Source: Myroides sp. WP-1
Lineage (GTDB): Bacteria > Bacteroidota > Bacteroidia > Flavobacteriales > Flavobacteriaceae
NCBI RefSeq assembly: GCF_014145635.1
Contig: NZ_JACHTC010000010.1
Coordinates: 1-64,000, forward strand
Length of the DNA: 64,000 nucleotides
Reading direction: 5' to 3'
The notes below the pieces were generated by a model. The model saw only the letters and a list, made by a program, of their open reading frames with translations, was not told the DNA's origin and did no database searches. The position numbers and the translations under genes are program-made. Shown piece by piece: positions 49,753-57,957 of the stretch. Positions within the stretch are counted from its first letter, which is position 1. Every line of letters starts with the position of its first letter.

Positions 49753-50565
49753 TTATAATTTAGCATGATCAAGTGCCGAACGGACACTTTTATATTGATT
49801 TAATAGTTGTGTAGCTTCATCTTCACTTATCTGTAGTTCTTGTTGTAACATAGCAATACCGCGTTGAACAAGTTTTGCATTGGTCATTTTCATATCTACC
49901 ATGCGATTGCCTTTGACACGTCCCAATTGAATCATGGTAGTCGTAGAGATCATGTTAAGCACTAGTTTTTGTGCCGTACCAGCTTTCATACGAGAGCTAC
50001 CTGTTACAAATTCTGGACCTACAACAACTTCAATTGGAAATTGCGCAACTTGACGCAATGGACTATTGGGATTGCATGTAATGCAAGCGGTTGGAATGTG
50101 TTGAGATTGACAAGATTCTAACGCGTGAATAACATAAGGTGTTGTGCCTGAAGCAGCAATGCCAATAACAAAATCGTTAGCGTTAATTTGATGAGCTTGT
50201 AGATCTAACCAGCCTTGATTTGCATTGTCTTCTGCATTTTCAACAGCATGGCGAATGGCATAGTCTCCACCTGCAATTAATCCGATAACTAAATCAGGAG
50301 AAACTCCATAAGTAGGAGGACATTCTGAAGCATCCAAAATACCCAATCGACCAGAAGTGCCTGCGCCAATATAAAACAAACGCCCCCCTTTTTTAAGTTG
50401 CGTTACAATAGCTTGAACGGCAACTTCAATTTGAGGAATTGCTTTTTCAACAGCCAACGGAACACTTTGATCTTCTTTGTTGATATTAGTCAATACTTCG
50501 TGCACTGACATATCTTCTAAGTGATTGTAAGCAGAAGGTTGTTCCGTAATTTTAATAAAATCCAC
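49753..50565 (-). CDS. murQ: N-acetylmuramic acid 6-phosphate etherase
   Basis: Cytoplasmic SIS-domain enzyme of 270 residues that splits the lactyl ether of MurNAc-6-phosphate, giving GlcNAc-6-phosphate and D-lactate in cell-wall recycling. 'RLFYIGAGTSGRLGILDASECPPTYG' is the family signature, 'IGIAASGTTPYVIHAL' the SIS sugar-phosphate site, and 'GSSRMKAGTAQKLVLNMISTTTMIQLG' is also conserved. Slightly short of the usual 300 residues but complete at both ends. First gene of the murQ-DUF6095-lipoprotein-terC unit. Confidence 0.96.
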   Translation of the reverse strand: MDFIKITEQPSAYNHLEDMSVHEVLTNINKEDQSVPLAVEKAIPQIEVAVQAIVTQLKKGGRLFYIGAGTSGRLGILDASECPPTYGVSPDLVIGLIAGGDYAIRHAVENAEDNANQGWLDLQAHQINANDFVIGIAASGTTPYVIHALESCQSQHIPTACITCNPNSPLRQVAQFPIEVVVGPEFVTGSSRMKAGTAQKLVLNMISTTTMIQLGRVKGNRMVDMKMTNAKLVQRGIAMLQQELQISEDEATQLLNQYKSVRSALDHAKL

Positions 50566-50675
50566 GTCAATTGCTTTTAGGTTGATACAAAAATACTCAA
50601 AAATAGTTTAGATTCAATGCGATAGAAAGGGAATTCTATGTCTCATTTTACTCCAAGTAACGCAACAATAGATTG

Positions 50676-50720
50676 AAAAAAAAACGCCAGTAAGAAAGCT
50701 TGTTTTTCTTACTGACGTTT
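50676..50720 (-). terminator. Intrinsic terminator for the minus-strand lipoprotein gene
   Basis: Arms 50682-50697 and 50705-50720 pair with one mismatch; on the minus strand the run of A (50676-50684) becomes a T-tract. It is about 100 bases past the stop at 50820. Confidence 0.85.
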
Positions 50721-50819
50721 GACGTAAATCATTGAAAATTAAAGACAAATATTTTTAAATTTAATTAATAATACTCCCTTTTAAAAAGAGATCATCAGGG
50801 TGTGATGAAAAGAGACCTA

Positions 50820-51812
50820 TTATTTTTTGTAAACTAATTTTTCTTCCAAGTTAAAAGCTTGGATAGAAGTAGCAGAATCTGTTTCTACAATAGAAGAAAA
50901 CTGCCCATCAACGATAGAGAATGAACCGATATGTACATGTCTACTAAGTGTGTTTCCACTTCCAGAATCATCATCGTTAAATTTACCAATCATGTGATCC
51001 GATAAGCGAATACTTGTTCCTCCGTATGTCACATTGACAATGTATTTACTACCAGTAGAACCACTTGCCTCACACTTGCTGTAAAGGTCAACATAAATAG
51101 CATAAACGCCATCCGCTAAGTGGTTGAAGTAAATGTTCTCATTTTTAATTCCATCAATGCTACAACCAGGATTGGAGTCAATGTCTAGTTCAGCAATAAG
51201 GGTGCTATTTTCAGCAAATAGGGTTTTACTTCCATAATAGATGCGCCCTTGGTCTTGTTTAACAAGGTGTAAATCCACGTCGTCTTCTTTATCCCAAGAA
51301 AGTGAAATTTGCAATTCACCTGTTCCTGCAGGAATCAATTGAAATTCTCTATAGTAGATTACTGTTCGAGTACCATCAGTAATATATCCTACAATTTCTA
51401 ATCCAAAAACTTCTAAATTTAAGTTTTGAGATAAGTCTAAAATAACCTCATAGCGATATAATCTATCTCTTGTTTGGAGTTCATTTGTTGTTTGTAGCTC
51501 GTAAAAACCATCATGTCCTTTTAAGCCAATTAAAACTGATTTTAACTCTTCAGTACAAGTTAGCGTCATAATCGCTTTTCCACCATTAATCACAAAATTG
51601 TTGACACTAATTTCTGCAATGGAATTTTTTTCTCCCCCTTGAATGTTTCCTGCATTAAATGTTGCTCCGTCAATGCTAAAGTAGTCATCTTTAAGTGTAT
51701 TGGGAACTTCTACTTTTTCTGGTTCACTTGTGCCACTGTCATCACTACTACATGAAACAGAGCCTAGAAGAAAAAATCCAGCTAGGGCAAATAATAAAAC
51801 TTTCTTTTTCAT
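50820..51812 (-). CDS. Lipoprotein with DUF2135/YfaP-like domain
   Basis: Protein of 330 residues with a lipobox 'SVSC' (lipidated C21) followed by a serine and aspartate run. A central part is beta-rich. From about residue 165, 'LQISLSWDKEDDVDLHLVKQDQGRIYYGSK' resembles the DVDLHV core of DUF2135/YfaP domains, an Ig-like or jelly-roll fold. The mature part has a CSIDG and a KCEASG segment that could pair in a disulfide. The likely setting is the cell surface; substrate and role are unknown. A TATGTTTG element precedes it. Confidence 0.82.
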   Translation of the reverse strand: MKKKVLLFALAGFFLLGSVSCSSDDSGTSEPEKVEVPNTLKDDYFSIDGATFNAGNIQGGEKNSIAEISVNNFVINGGKAIMTLTCTEELKSVLIGLKGHDGFYELQTTNELQTRDRLYRYEVILDLSQNLNLEVFGLEIVGYITDGTRTVIYYREFQLIPAGTGELQISLSWDKEDDVDLHLVKQDQGRIYYGSKTLFAENSTLIAELDIDSNPGCSIDGIKNENIYFNHLADGVYAIYVDLYSKCEASGSTGSKYIVNVTYGGTSIRLSDHMIGKFNDDDSGSGNTLSRHVHIGSFSIVDGQFSSIVETDSATSIQAFNLEEKLVYKK

Positions 51813-51863
51813 AGCTTTTTATTGTTATTAAATATGTATTCTTTTTCTATTTCTTTTTCATGA

Positions 51864-51871
51864 CAAACATA
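51864..51871 (-). promoter_or_regulatory. Bacteroidota -7 element (TATGTTTG on minus strand)
   Basis: Exact TAnnTTTG match on the minus strand about 50 bases before the lipoprotein start at 51812. No TTG at -33. Confidence 0.5.
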
Positions 51872-52165
51872 GATAGAAATTTATATATAAAATAAAATAA
51901 ATTATTACTTTTTAGTATAGTAAGTTTTATTAAAGTATGTATTTAGTGATAATAATGTAATATTAAAGTGGAATGTGGTGTAAAATGAAAACTATTATCT
52001 ATTTTTTGTAAGAGATTGTTTTATAAAAAGTTAAAAACAATTCGTTCCTTATTTTATTGGAAATGAATGTGTTTTTTTTAAAATGCGTGAATAGTACAAG
52101 TTTTTAGCTTTGAATGAGACACTTTTATAGTGTAAAAGGGGAATAAAATACGGAGTTAAGGATAA
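51872..52165. other. AT-rich intergenic region
   Basis: No credible ORF; long A/T runs. A frame at 52049-52234 on the minus strand is of noise composition and overlaps the KAS gene's terminator. Nothing else recognised. Confidence 0.55.
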
Positions 52166-52200
52166 AAAAAGGTGTTTACAATAGAAACACCCTTTTTGAA
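52166..52200 (-). terminator. Intrinsic terminator after the KAS III gene
   Basis: GGTGTTT (52171-52177) pairs with AAACACC (52185-52191); on the minus strand a run of T follows. It lies just past the stop codon at 52212. Confidence 0.88.
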
Positions 52201-52211
52201 TTATATATTTT

Positions 52212-53270
52212 TTACACTTGATACACAAATGCATTGATATTCATACCCGCACCGACAGAAGCAAAAAGTAAATAATCTCCTTTTTCGAAACTGTGGTTTT
52301 CCAATTGCTTTCTGACAATCATGTCATAAAGAGTTGGAAGAGTTGCGACGCTGCTATTTCCTAATTTTTGTATGTTCATCGGCATAATGTGTTCTGGCAT
52401 TGTACGCTCATAGAGTTCATAAAAGCGTTTGACAATAGCTTCATCCATTTTTTCGTTGGCTTGATGAATGATGATTTTTTTGATTTGGTCTATTTGTATA
52501 CCACTTTCATCTAAACATGCTTTCATGGCTTGTGGTACTTCCGTTAAGGCGAATTCGTATATTTTTCGACCTAACATCTTAATGTAGCGCGTATCTTGTT
52601 GAGGTTCCTTTTTATACGATTCCCCAAAGTGAATATAATAGGCTTCATCAGCTGTAAAACTACAGCTTTTCGTAGCAATAATTCCCCCTGGTTCATCCGT
52701 TACCTCTAGTATAGTTGCACCTGCACCATCAGCGTAAATCATCGAATCTCTATCGTGTAAGTCAATTACACGAGATAAGGTTTCTGCTCCAATAACCAAG
52801 CAGTACTTAGCAATACCCAACGACATAAAAGCATAGGCTTGAATGACACCTTGTAACCATCCCGGACATCCAAACAAAACATCATAAGCAACGCAATTTG
52901 GATTTTTTATTTTGAGGTTATGCTTTACCCTTGAGGCTAAACTAGGAACAATATCCGATTGGTCGGTACCGTATTTGATGTCGCCAAAATTATGAGCAAA
53001 GATAATATAATCGAGTTTTTCAATATCGATTTGTGCGTTGTCAATGGCGCGTTGTGCAGCAATCGTACCGATATCAGTGGTTGTTAGGTCCGAAGTAATA
53101 TAACGTCTTTCTTGAATACCCGTAATTTGCTCGAGTTTTTTTGCTACCCTTTCGTTAGAATCCTTTAATGATTCTCCATTTTCATCGCGAAAATCAAATT
53201 GATGAAAATCGTTGTTTGTTATAACTTCAGTTGGGATATAACTACCTGAACCCTTTATTTTAATAGCCAT
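52212..53270 (-). CDS. 3-oxoacyl-ACP synthase III family protein
   Basis: Thiolase-superfamily enzyme of 352 residues. The triad of KAS III is present: C135 in 'VLFGCPGWLQG', H269 in 'IIIHQANEKM' and N306 in 'LGNSSVATLP'. The N-terminal and central blocks ('IKGSGSYIPTEVITN', 'YADGAGATILEV') also fit. It condenses an acyl-CoA with malonyl-ACP or a related donor. Being solitary, it might start normal or branched fatty acids or feed a side pathway, which sequence cannot decide. It is divergent from the SDR gene at 53558. Confidence 0.92.
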   Translation of the reverse strand: MAIKIKGSGSYIPTEVITNNDFHQFDFRDENGESLKDSNERVAKKLEQITGIQERRYITSDLTTTDIGTIAAQRAIDNAQIDIEKLDYIIFAHNFGDIKYGTDQSDIVPSLASRVKHNLKIKNPNCVAYDVLFGCPGWLQGVIQAYAFMSLGIAKYCLVIGAETLSRVIDLHDRDSMIYADGAGATILEVTDEPGGIIATKSCSFTADEAYYIHFGESYKKEPQQDTRYIKMLGRKIYEFALTEVPQAMKACLDESGIQIDQIKKIIIHQANEKMDEAIVKRFYELYERTMPEHIMPMNIQKLGNSSVATLPTLYDMIVRKQLENHSFEKGDYLLFASVGAGMNINAFVYQV

Positions 53271-53557
53271 AATTTAACTTTTTTTAAGTAATTAAGAATT
53301 GTATTGTAATTACTTTGATCTTAGATGAGTTAATTTGTAAAGTTTCTATTTACTAAGGTACATAAACCCCTTGTTTTGTATACTTAAATAAAAGTGAAAT
53401 TATGCTGAATGTAGCTTAAATTTAGTTAAGTCTCGATAGATATTCTATATAATATTGGATTTATGAAAGTAATAGGTGTAATTTCTTAGAATAGATGATT
53501 TAATATAGGAGGAAAAGTTTTTTTTATTCTTTAATTTAGTAAAAATTAAAAGTTAGT

Positions 53558-54268
53558 ATGACCATGATAACAAAAGAAAAAGTAGTTTACATTACTGGGG
53601 GAACTAAAGGTATCGGTAGAGGAATAGCAGCAGCGTTAATTGCAGAAGGGTATCGAGTAGCGATTTCAGGACGTTCTTTAGAGGATGTAACGGAAGTGGC
53701 CAGAAGCCTGGGGTCTGATGATCAGGTATTAGCATTGGCTTCTAATGTGACAGTATATGAAGATGAGGTACAAGCGGTAGCAAAGATTGTCGAAAAGTTT
53801 GGACGCTTGGATGTTGTTATTGCTAATGCTGGAGTAGGAATTTTTGCTTCTATTGAGGAGCTGTCTATTGAAGATTGGAATATGATGATTGACACCAACC
53901 TAACGGGAGTTTTTCATACATTAAAGGCGAGTGTAGCTCAGCTAAAACAAAACAAAGGATACTATATCAGTGTGGCGAGTTTAGCGGGTATTAACTTTTT
54001 CGCTACAGGAAGTGGATATAATGCTAGTAAGTTTGGCGTGGTAGGGTTTACGCAAGCCGCTATGCTGGATTTAAGAGCACATGATGTAAAAGTAACTACA
54101 ATTTTACCAGGTTCTGTGACGAGTCATTTTAATAATCACGTGCCAAATGCACAAGATGCTTGGAAAATTCAACCTGAAGATATTGGAGAATTGGTAGTGG
54201 ATCTGTTGAACATGAATCCACGTGCATTACCAAGTAAAATTGAAATTAGGCCATTAAAAACGAGTTAA
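53558..54268 (+). CDS. SDR family oxidoreductase
   Basis: Short-chain dehydrogenase of 236 residues. The cofactor motif is 'VVYITGGTKGIGRG', with the structural 'ANAG' and the catalytic residues N114, S141, Y154 and K158 in 'SVASLAGINFFATGSGYNASKFG'. Such enzymes reduce a ketone or oxidise an alcohol with NAD(P)H; substrate is unknown. Start may be M1 or M3 (53564). It is followed after 16 bases by a DoxX gene, so the two form an operon. Confidence 0.92.
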   Translation: MTMITKEKVVYITGGTKGIGRGIAAALIAEGYRVAISGRSLEDVTEVARSLGSDDQVLALASNVTVYEDEVQAVAKIVEKFGRLDVVIANAGVGIFASIEELSIEDWNMMIDTNLTGVFHTLKASVAQLKQNKGYYISVASLAGINFFATGSGYNASKFGVVGFTQAAMLDLRAHDVKVTTILPGSVTSHFNNHVPNAQDAWKIQPEDIGELVVDLLNMNPRALPSKIEIRPLKTS

Positions 54269-54284
54269 CCCTTAATAAAAAAAT

Positions 54285-54686
54285 ATGCAAGATTTAGGAA
54301 AATTTATTTTACGCCTGGGTGTAGGCGGATTAATGATCTTTCACGGAATTCATAAAATCATCCACGGACACGATATGATTATTGATCAATTAGCAGCTAA
54401 GGGGTTTCCTACTTGGTTGTGGTTGGGTGTTCCTGTTGGAGAAATTATAGCACCTATATTATTAATTGTTGGGGCTTTTACTCGTCTATCTGGCGTTCTT
54501 ATTGCCTTTACAATGGTCATGTCCATGGTGTTAGTGAAAGGAGGCGGGTCATTCGCTCTTAGCACTACAACGGGTGGGCTTGGTGCGGAGTTGAATTTGC
54601 TGTATTTAGCAGGAGCTTTGGCAATTGCTATGATCGGACCAGGTTCTTTCCGTTTGTACAAGGGAAGAAAAGGATGGTTTATTTAA
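54285..54686 (+). CDS. DoxX family membrane protein
   Basis: Membrane protein of 133 residues with four helices, the second to fourth being 'LGVPVGEIIAPILLIVGAF', 'LSGVLIAFTMVMSMVLV' and 'LLYLAGALAIAMIG'. It begins with 'LGKFILRLGVGGLMIFHGIHK', the usual first helix. The family is found beside oxidoreductases and thiol or sulfur enzymes but a defined activity is not known. Second gene of the SDR-DoxX operon; ended by a long terminator. Confidence 0.9.
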   Translation: MQDLGKFILRLGVGGLMIFHGIHKIIHGHDMIIDQLAAKGFPTWLWLGVPVGEIIAPILLIVGAFTRLSGVLIAFTMVMSMVLVKGGGSFALSTTTGGLGAELNLLYLAGALAIAMIGPGSFRLYKGRKGWFI

Positions 54687-54709
54687 TTTGTTGATGATCA
54701 ACTGTACAT

Positions 54710-54760
54710 AAAATCCCTGTTAATTAAAAAAAAACTTTTTAATTAACAGGGATTTTGTAT
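54710..54760 (+). terminator. Intrinsic terminator with a 21-bp perfect stem
   Basis: Arms 54710-54730 and 54736-54756 pair perfectly, with a 5-nt loop; centre AATCCCTG/CAGGGATT. Confidence 0.9.
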
Positions 54761-54790
54761 GTTTAGGATATCAATCAAAACATATAAAAC

Positions 54791-57001
54791 TTGTTTACAC
54801 TAAAAAATAAACTGCATACTGCATTCTTGTGCACTGCGATATCTTGGACCTGTATAGCTCAAGAAGGATCTGCAAATTATAATTTTGAAACATTTGAAGA
54901 AGGTCAACCGGTAGGGTGGTCTGTTGATGGTGAAAGCGTGTTTATTCCCTTCCAAGATTTTGAAAATTTTAAAGAAGGAAAATCTGCGTTTCGATTAGAA
55001 ATGCCCGAAACGGACAAGGCTAACCCCATGTTTGTCATAACTAAAATATTACCCGCTTACAAAGGGAAAAAATTAGTGCTTTCTGGCTATATCAAAACAG
55101 AGGGAGATGATTTTCAAATGACTCCTATTATTCGCGTCGATCCCACTATTGATTTTGTCAGTTTACCCGAAAATGTGAAAGGAACAACCGATTGGAAAAA
55201 ATATGAACTGACGGTAGAGTTGAAACCTGAACAAACGCAACAAATTGTTGTAGGAACTTACATGTTAGGGAAAGGTACCATTTGGCTAGATGATTTTAAG
55301 GTAACCATCGATGGAAAAGACATTGCTACTGCTGAAATTTTTAAATTTCCTGCAGCGGAAGATAACGCTTTTGACAAAGGATCTCAAGTAGTTTTTCCTT
55401 CGTTGGATGCTACTCAAATTGACAACTTAGCATTACTAGGACGAGTATGGGGCTTTTTGAAGTACCATCACCCTGCAATTGCACAGGGCAAGTACAATTG
55501 GGATTATGAATTATTCCGTTTCCTACCTCAATATGTTAAAGTCACTTCATCGAAACAACGCGATGCTTTATTGTTGCAATGGATTGAGCAATTAGGTATG
55601 GTAAAACTATGTGATACTTGCACAGAAACATCGAAAGAAGCAGTATTAAAACCAAATTTAAATTGGATGGATACGTATAAACTTTCGGATGAATTAAAAC
55701 ATAAGATCGCTTATATTTATGCCAATCGCGTGCAAGGAGAACAGTACTATGTTTCGAGTGGACATTATCAATATGCTGTTTTTGCCAATGAATTGAGTTA
55801 TGAACAAATGGAAATTCCTGACGCAGGTTTTCGTTTGGTATCTTTGTATCGCTTATGGAATATCATGCAGTATTATATGCCTTATCGCGATATTACAGAT
55901 CGCAATTGGGAAGAGGTATTAGCGGCCCATATTCAGTCGTTTATTAATGCAGAAGATCGTTTGGCTTATGAATTAGCAACGGTACAACTTATTGCAGACA
56001 TCAATGATACTCACGCGGATCTTTGGCAAGGCGGGGATGCTTTAGCTCAACATAGAGGAGAACATTATGCGCCTTTTCGCGTAGAATTTATAGAAAATCA
56101 ATTGGTTGTAACGGATATTTATAATCCAGAGCTACTAAAGGATATTCAAATTGAAAGAGGGGATAGAGTAACGCATATTAACCAGAGAAGTATTAACCAA
56201 ATTTTAGATAGTATTTCTCCTTTTCATCCTGCGTCAAATCGCAGTGCGCAATTGAGAGATATTAGTTTGTTTAATATTTTGAGAACGAATGAAAATCAAG
56301 TTCAACTTGTGTATTTGGATAAAAACAACAAGGAGAAAAAGGCGGTAATTCCAATGTTCCCAAAGAGTGAGTTAAAATCATATGGATGGTTTAAGTCGTT
56401 GGATGGAGAACCGAGTTATCGTTTCTTAAACGAGGAAATAGGCTATGTAACTTTAGGAAATATTCAAGATAGTGATGCTCAAAAAATAAAAGAAACCTTT
56501 CGCAATACCAAGGGAATTGTCATTGATATTCGCAATTACCCTACAGCCTTTATGCCTTTTGCTTTAGGAAGTTATTTTGTAGATCAACCAACTCCTTTCG
56601 TAAAATTTACCTCCGTGAATTACAACAATCCTGGCGAATTTTTATTTATGGATCCGATTGTTATTGAACCCGATGGGAAGCCTTATCAAGGGAAAGTAGT
56701 GGTTTTGGTGGATGAACGTACTCAAAGTTCAGCGGAGTATACGGCTATGGCTTTTCGTGCAGGGCGCAATGTAACGGTGATTGGCAGTCAAACCGCTGGA
56801 GCGGATGGAAATGTCTCTCAGGTTGTTTTACCGGGAGGTTTGGGAACTTTTATTTCGGGGTTAGGTGTGTATTATCCCAATGGTGAACCAACGCAAAGAA
56901 TAGGTATTATACCGGATATTGAAGTAAAAAGAACAATAAAAGGAGTACGTGAACAACGAGATGAATTGTTGGAAAAGGCAATTGAATTAATCAAGAAATA
57001 G
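54791..57001 (+). CDS. Exported S41 family peptidase (C-terminal processing type)
   Basis: Protein of 736 residues starting at a TTG codon; a basic start and hydrophobic core ending 'WTCIAQ' form the signal peptide. The first 170 residues look like a carbohydrate-binding-type beta-sandwich ('NFETFEEGQPVGWSVDGES'). A PDZ-like part ('VVTDIYNPELLKDIQIERGDRVTHINQRS') precedes the S41 domain with the serine in 'DERTQSSAEYTAMAF'. The end 'GIIPDIEV' is also typical. It probably cleaves C-termini of periplasmic proteins, but the target is unknown. It follows the SDR-DoxX terminator and is an independent unit. Confidence 0.92.
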   Translation: MFTLKNKLHTAFLCTAISWTCIAQEGSANYNFETFEEGQPVGWSVDGESVFIPFQDFENFKEGKSAFRLEMPETDKANPMFVITKILPAYKGKKLVLSGYIKTEGDDFQMTPIIRVDPTIDFVSLPENVKGTTDWKKYELTVELKPEQTQQIVVGTYMLGKGTIWLDDFKVTIDGKDIATAEIFKFPAAEDNAFDKGSQVVFPSLDATQIDNLALLGRVWGFLKYHHPAIAQGKYNWDYELFRFLPQYVKVTSSKQRDALLLQWIEQLGMVKLCDTCTETSKEAVLKPNLNWMDTYKLSDELKHKIAYIYANRVQGEQYYVSSGHYQYAVFANELSYEQMEIPDAGFRLVSLYRLWNIMQYYMPYRDITDRNWEEVLAAHIQSFINAEDRLAYELATVQLIADINDTHADLWQGGDALAQHRGEHYAPFRVEFIENQLVVTDIYNPELLKDIQIERGDRVTHINQRSINQILDSISPFHPASNRSAQLRDISLFNILRTNENQVQLVYLDKNNKEKKAVIPMFPKSELKSYGWFKSLDGEPSYRFLNEEIGYVTLGNIQDSDAQKIKETFRNTKGIVIDIRNYPTAFMPFALGSYFVDQPTPFVKFTSVNYNNPGEFLFMDPIVIEPDGKPYQGKVVVLVDERTQSSAEYTAMAFRAGRNVTVIGSQTAGADGNVSQVVLPGGLGTFISGLGVYYPNGEPTQRIGIIPDIEVKRTIKGVREQRDELLEKAIELIKK

Positions 57002-57082
57002 AAGAATGGTTGGTGTAAAGTGTTTTTAGTGATAATTTTACGTCACCACAAAGGTCACCTTATAACTTTACAAAAAACAAAA

Positions 57083-57886
57083 ATGAAACAAGAATTAAAT
57101 TATATCGAAATAAACCGAAATTCGTGGAATAATCGGACAGAAACCCATGTGAAATCAGACTTCTACGATGTAGAAGGATTTATAAAAGGAAAGAGCTCTT
57201 TAAATGAGATTGAACTGCATTTGTTAGGTGATATCAAAGGTAAAAAAATACTGCATTTGCAATGTCATTTCGGACAAGACACCATCTCATTGAGCAGGTT
57301 AGGAGCAGAGGTAACAGGAGTAGATTTATCTGATGAAGCTATTAAACAGGCACGACTTTTAGCGGAGCAAACAGGGGCAACGACTCAATTTGTTTGTTGT
57401 GATATCTATGATCTGCCTAATCATTTAGATGATAAATTTGATATTGTCTATACGAGTTACGGGGTAATTGGATGGCTACCCGATATGGATAAATGGGCTA
57501 AGGTAATCAAGGCTTTTTTGAAACCAACTGGTCGTTTAGTATTTGTAGAATTTCATCCTGTAGTATGGATGTTTGACGATGATTTTACTAAAGTAGCGTA
57601 CAATTATTTTAACGCAGAAGCGATTGTAGAAACAGAAAGTGGAACTTATGCTGATAAAGAAGCGGAAATTACTCAATCATACGTTTGTTGGAATCACAGT
57701 ATGAGTGAAGTAGTAACCAGCTTGTTGCAAAATGACCTGACGATTCAGCGTTTGGAAGAATACGATTATTCTCCTTATGCGTGTTTTAATCATACGGTTG
57801 AATTTGAACCGAATAAGCACCGTATTAAACATTTGGATAACAAAATACCAATGGTATATGCGATTGTGGCTAAGATGAATGGTTAA
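57083..57886 (+). CDS. Class I SAM-dependent methyltransferase
   Basis: Protein of 267 residues; I chose the ATG at 57083 since the stretch before it (57020-57082) lacks protein-like composition. Motif I is 'ILHLQCHFGQDTISLSRLGAEVTGVDLSDEAIKQA', with cysteine-containing 'LQCHFG' in place of the more common 'DxGxG' acid start; post-I is VDLS, motif II 'FDIVYTSYGVIGWLPDMD', motif III 'LKPTGRLVFVEFHPV'. This LQCHFG version marks a known subgroup of small-molecule methyltransferases. Substrate unknown. A terminator shared with the convergent acyl-CoA synthetase follows. Confidence 0.9.
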   Translation: MKQELNYIEINRNSWNNRTETHVKSDFYDVEGFIKGKSSLNEIELHLLGDIKGKKILHLQCHFGQDTISLSRLGAEVTGVDLSDEAIKQARLLAEQTGATTQFVCCDIYDLPNHLDDKFDIVYTSYGVIGWLPDMDKWAKVIKAFLKPTGRLVFVEFHPVVWMFDDDFTKVAYNYFNAEAIVETESGTYADKEAEITQSYVCWNHSMSEVVTSLLQNDLTIQRLEEYDYSPYACFNHTVEFEPNKHRIKHLDNKIPMVYAIVAKMNG

Positions 57887-57925
57887 CGATTGATGTTTGA
57901 TGGTTTTCCCTTGAGGTATAGAAAT

Positions 57926-57957
57926 AAAAAATCCGCCAATTGGCGGATTTTTTTATT
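57926..57957 (+). terminator. Bidirectional intrinsic terminator
   Basis: Palindromic core AATCCGCC / GGCGGATT (57929-57936 and 57941-57948) with A-run before and T-run after; serves both the methyltransferase and the convergent synthetase ending at 57953. Confidence 0.92.

Noticed and set aside
52049..52234. 61-codon minus-strand frame
   Set aside because: Composition of noise, overlaps the KAS III stop region and terminator.
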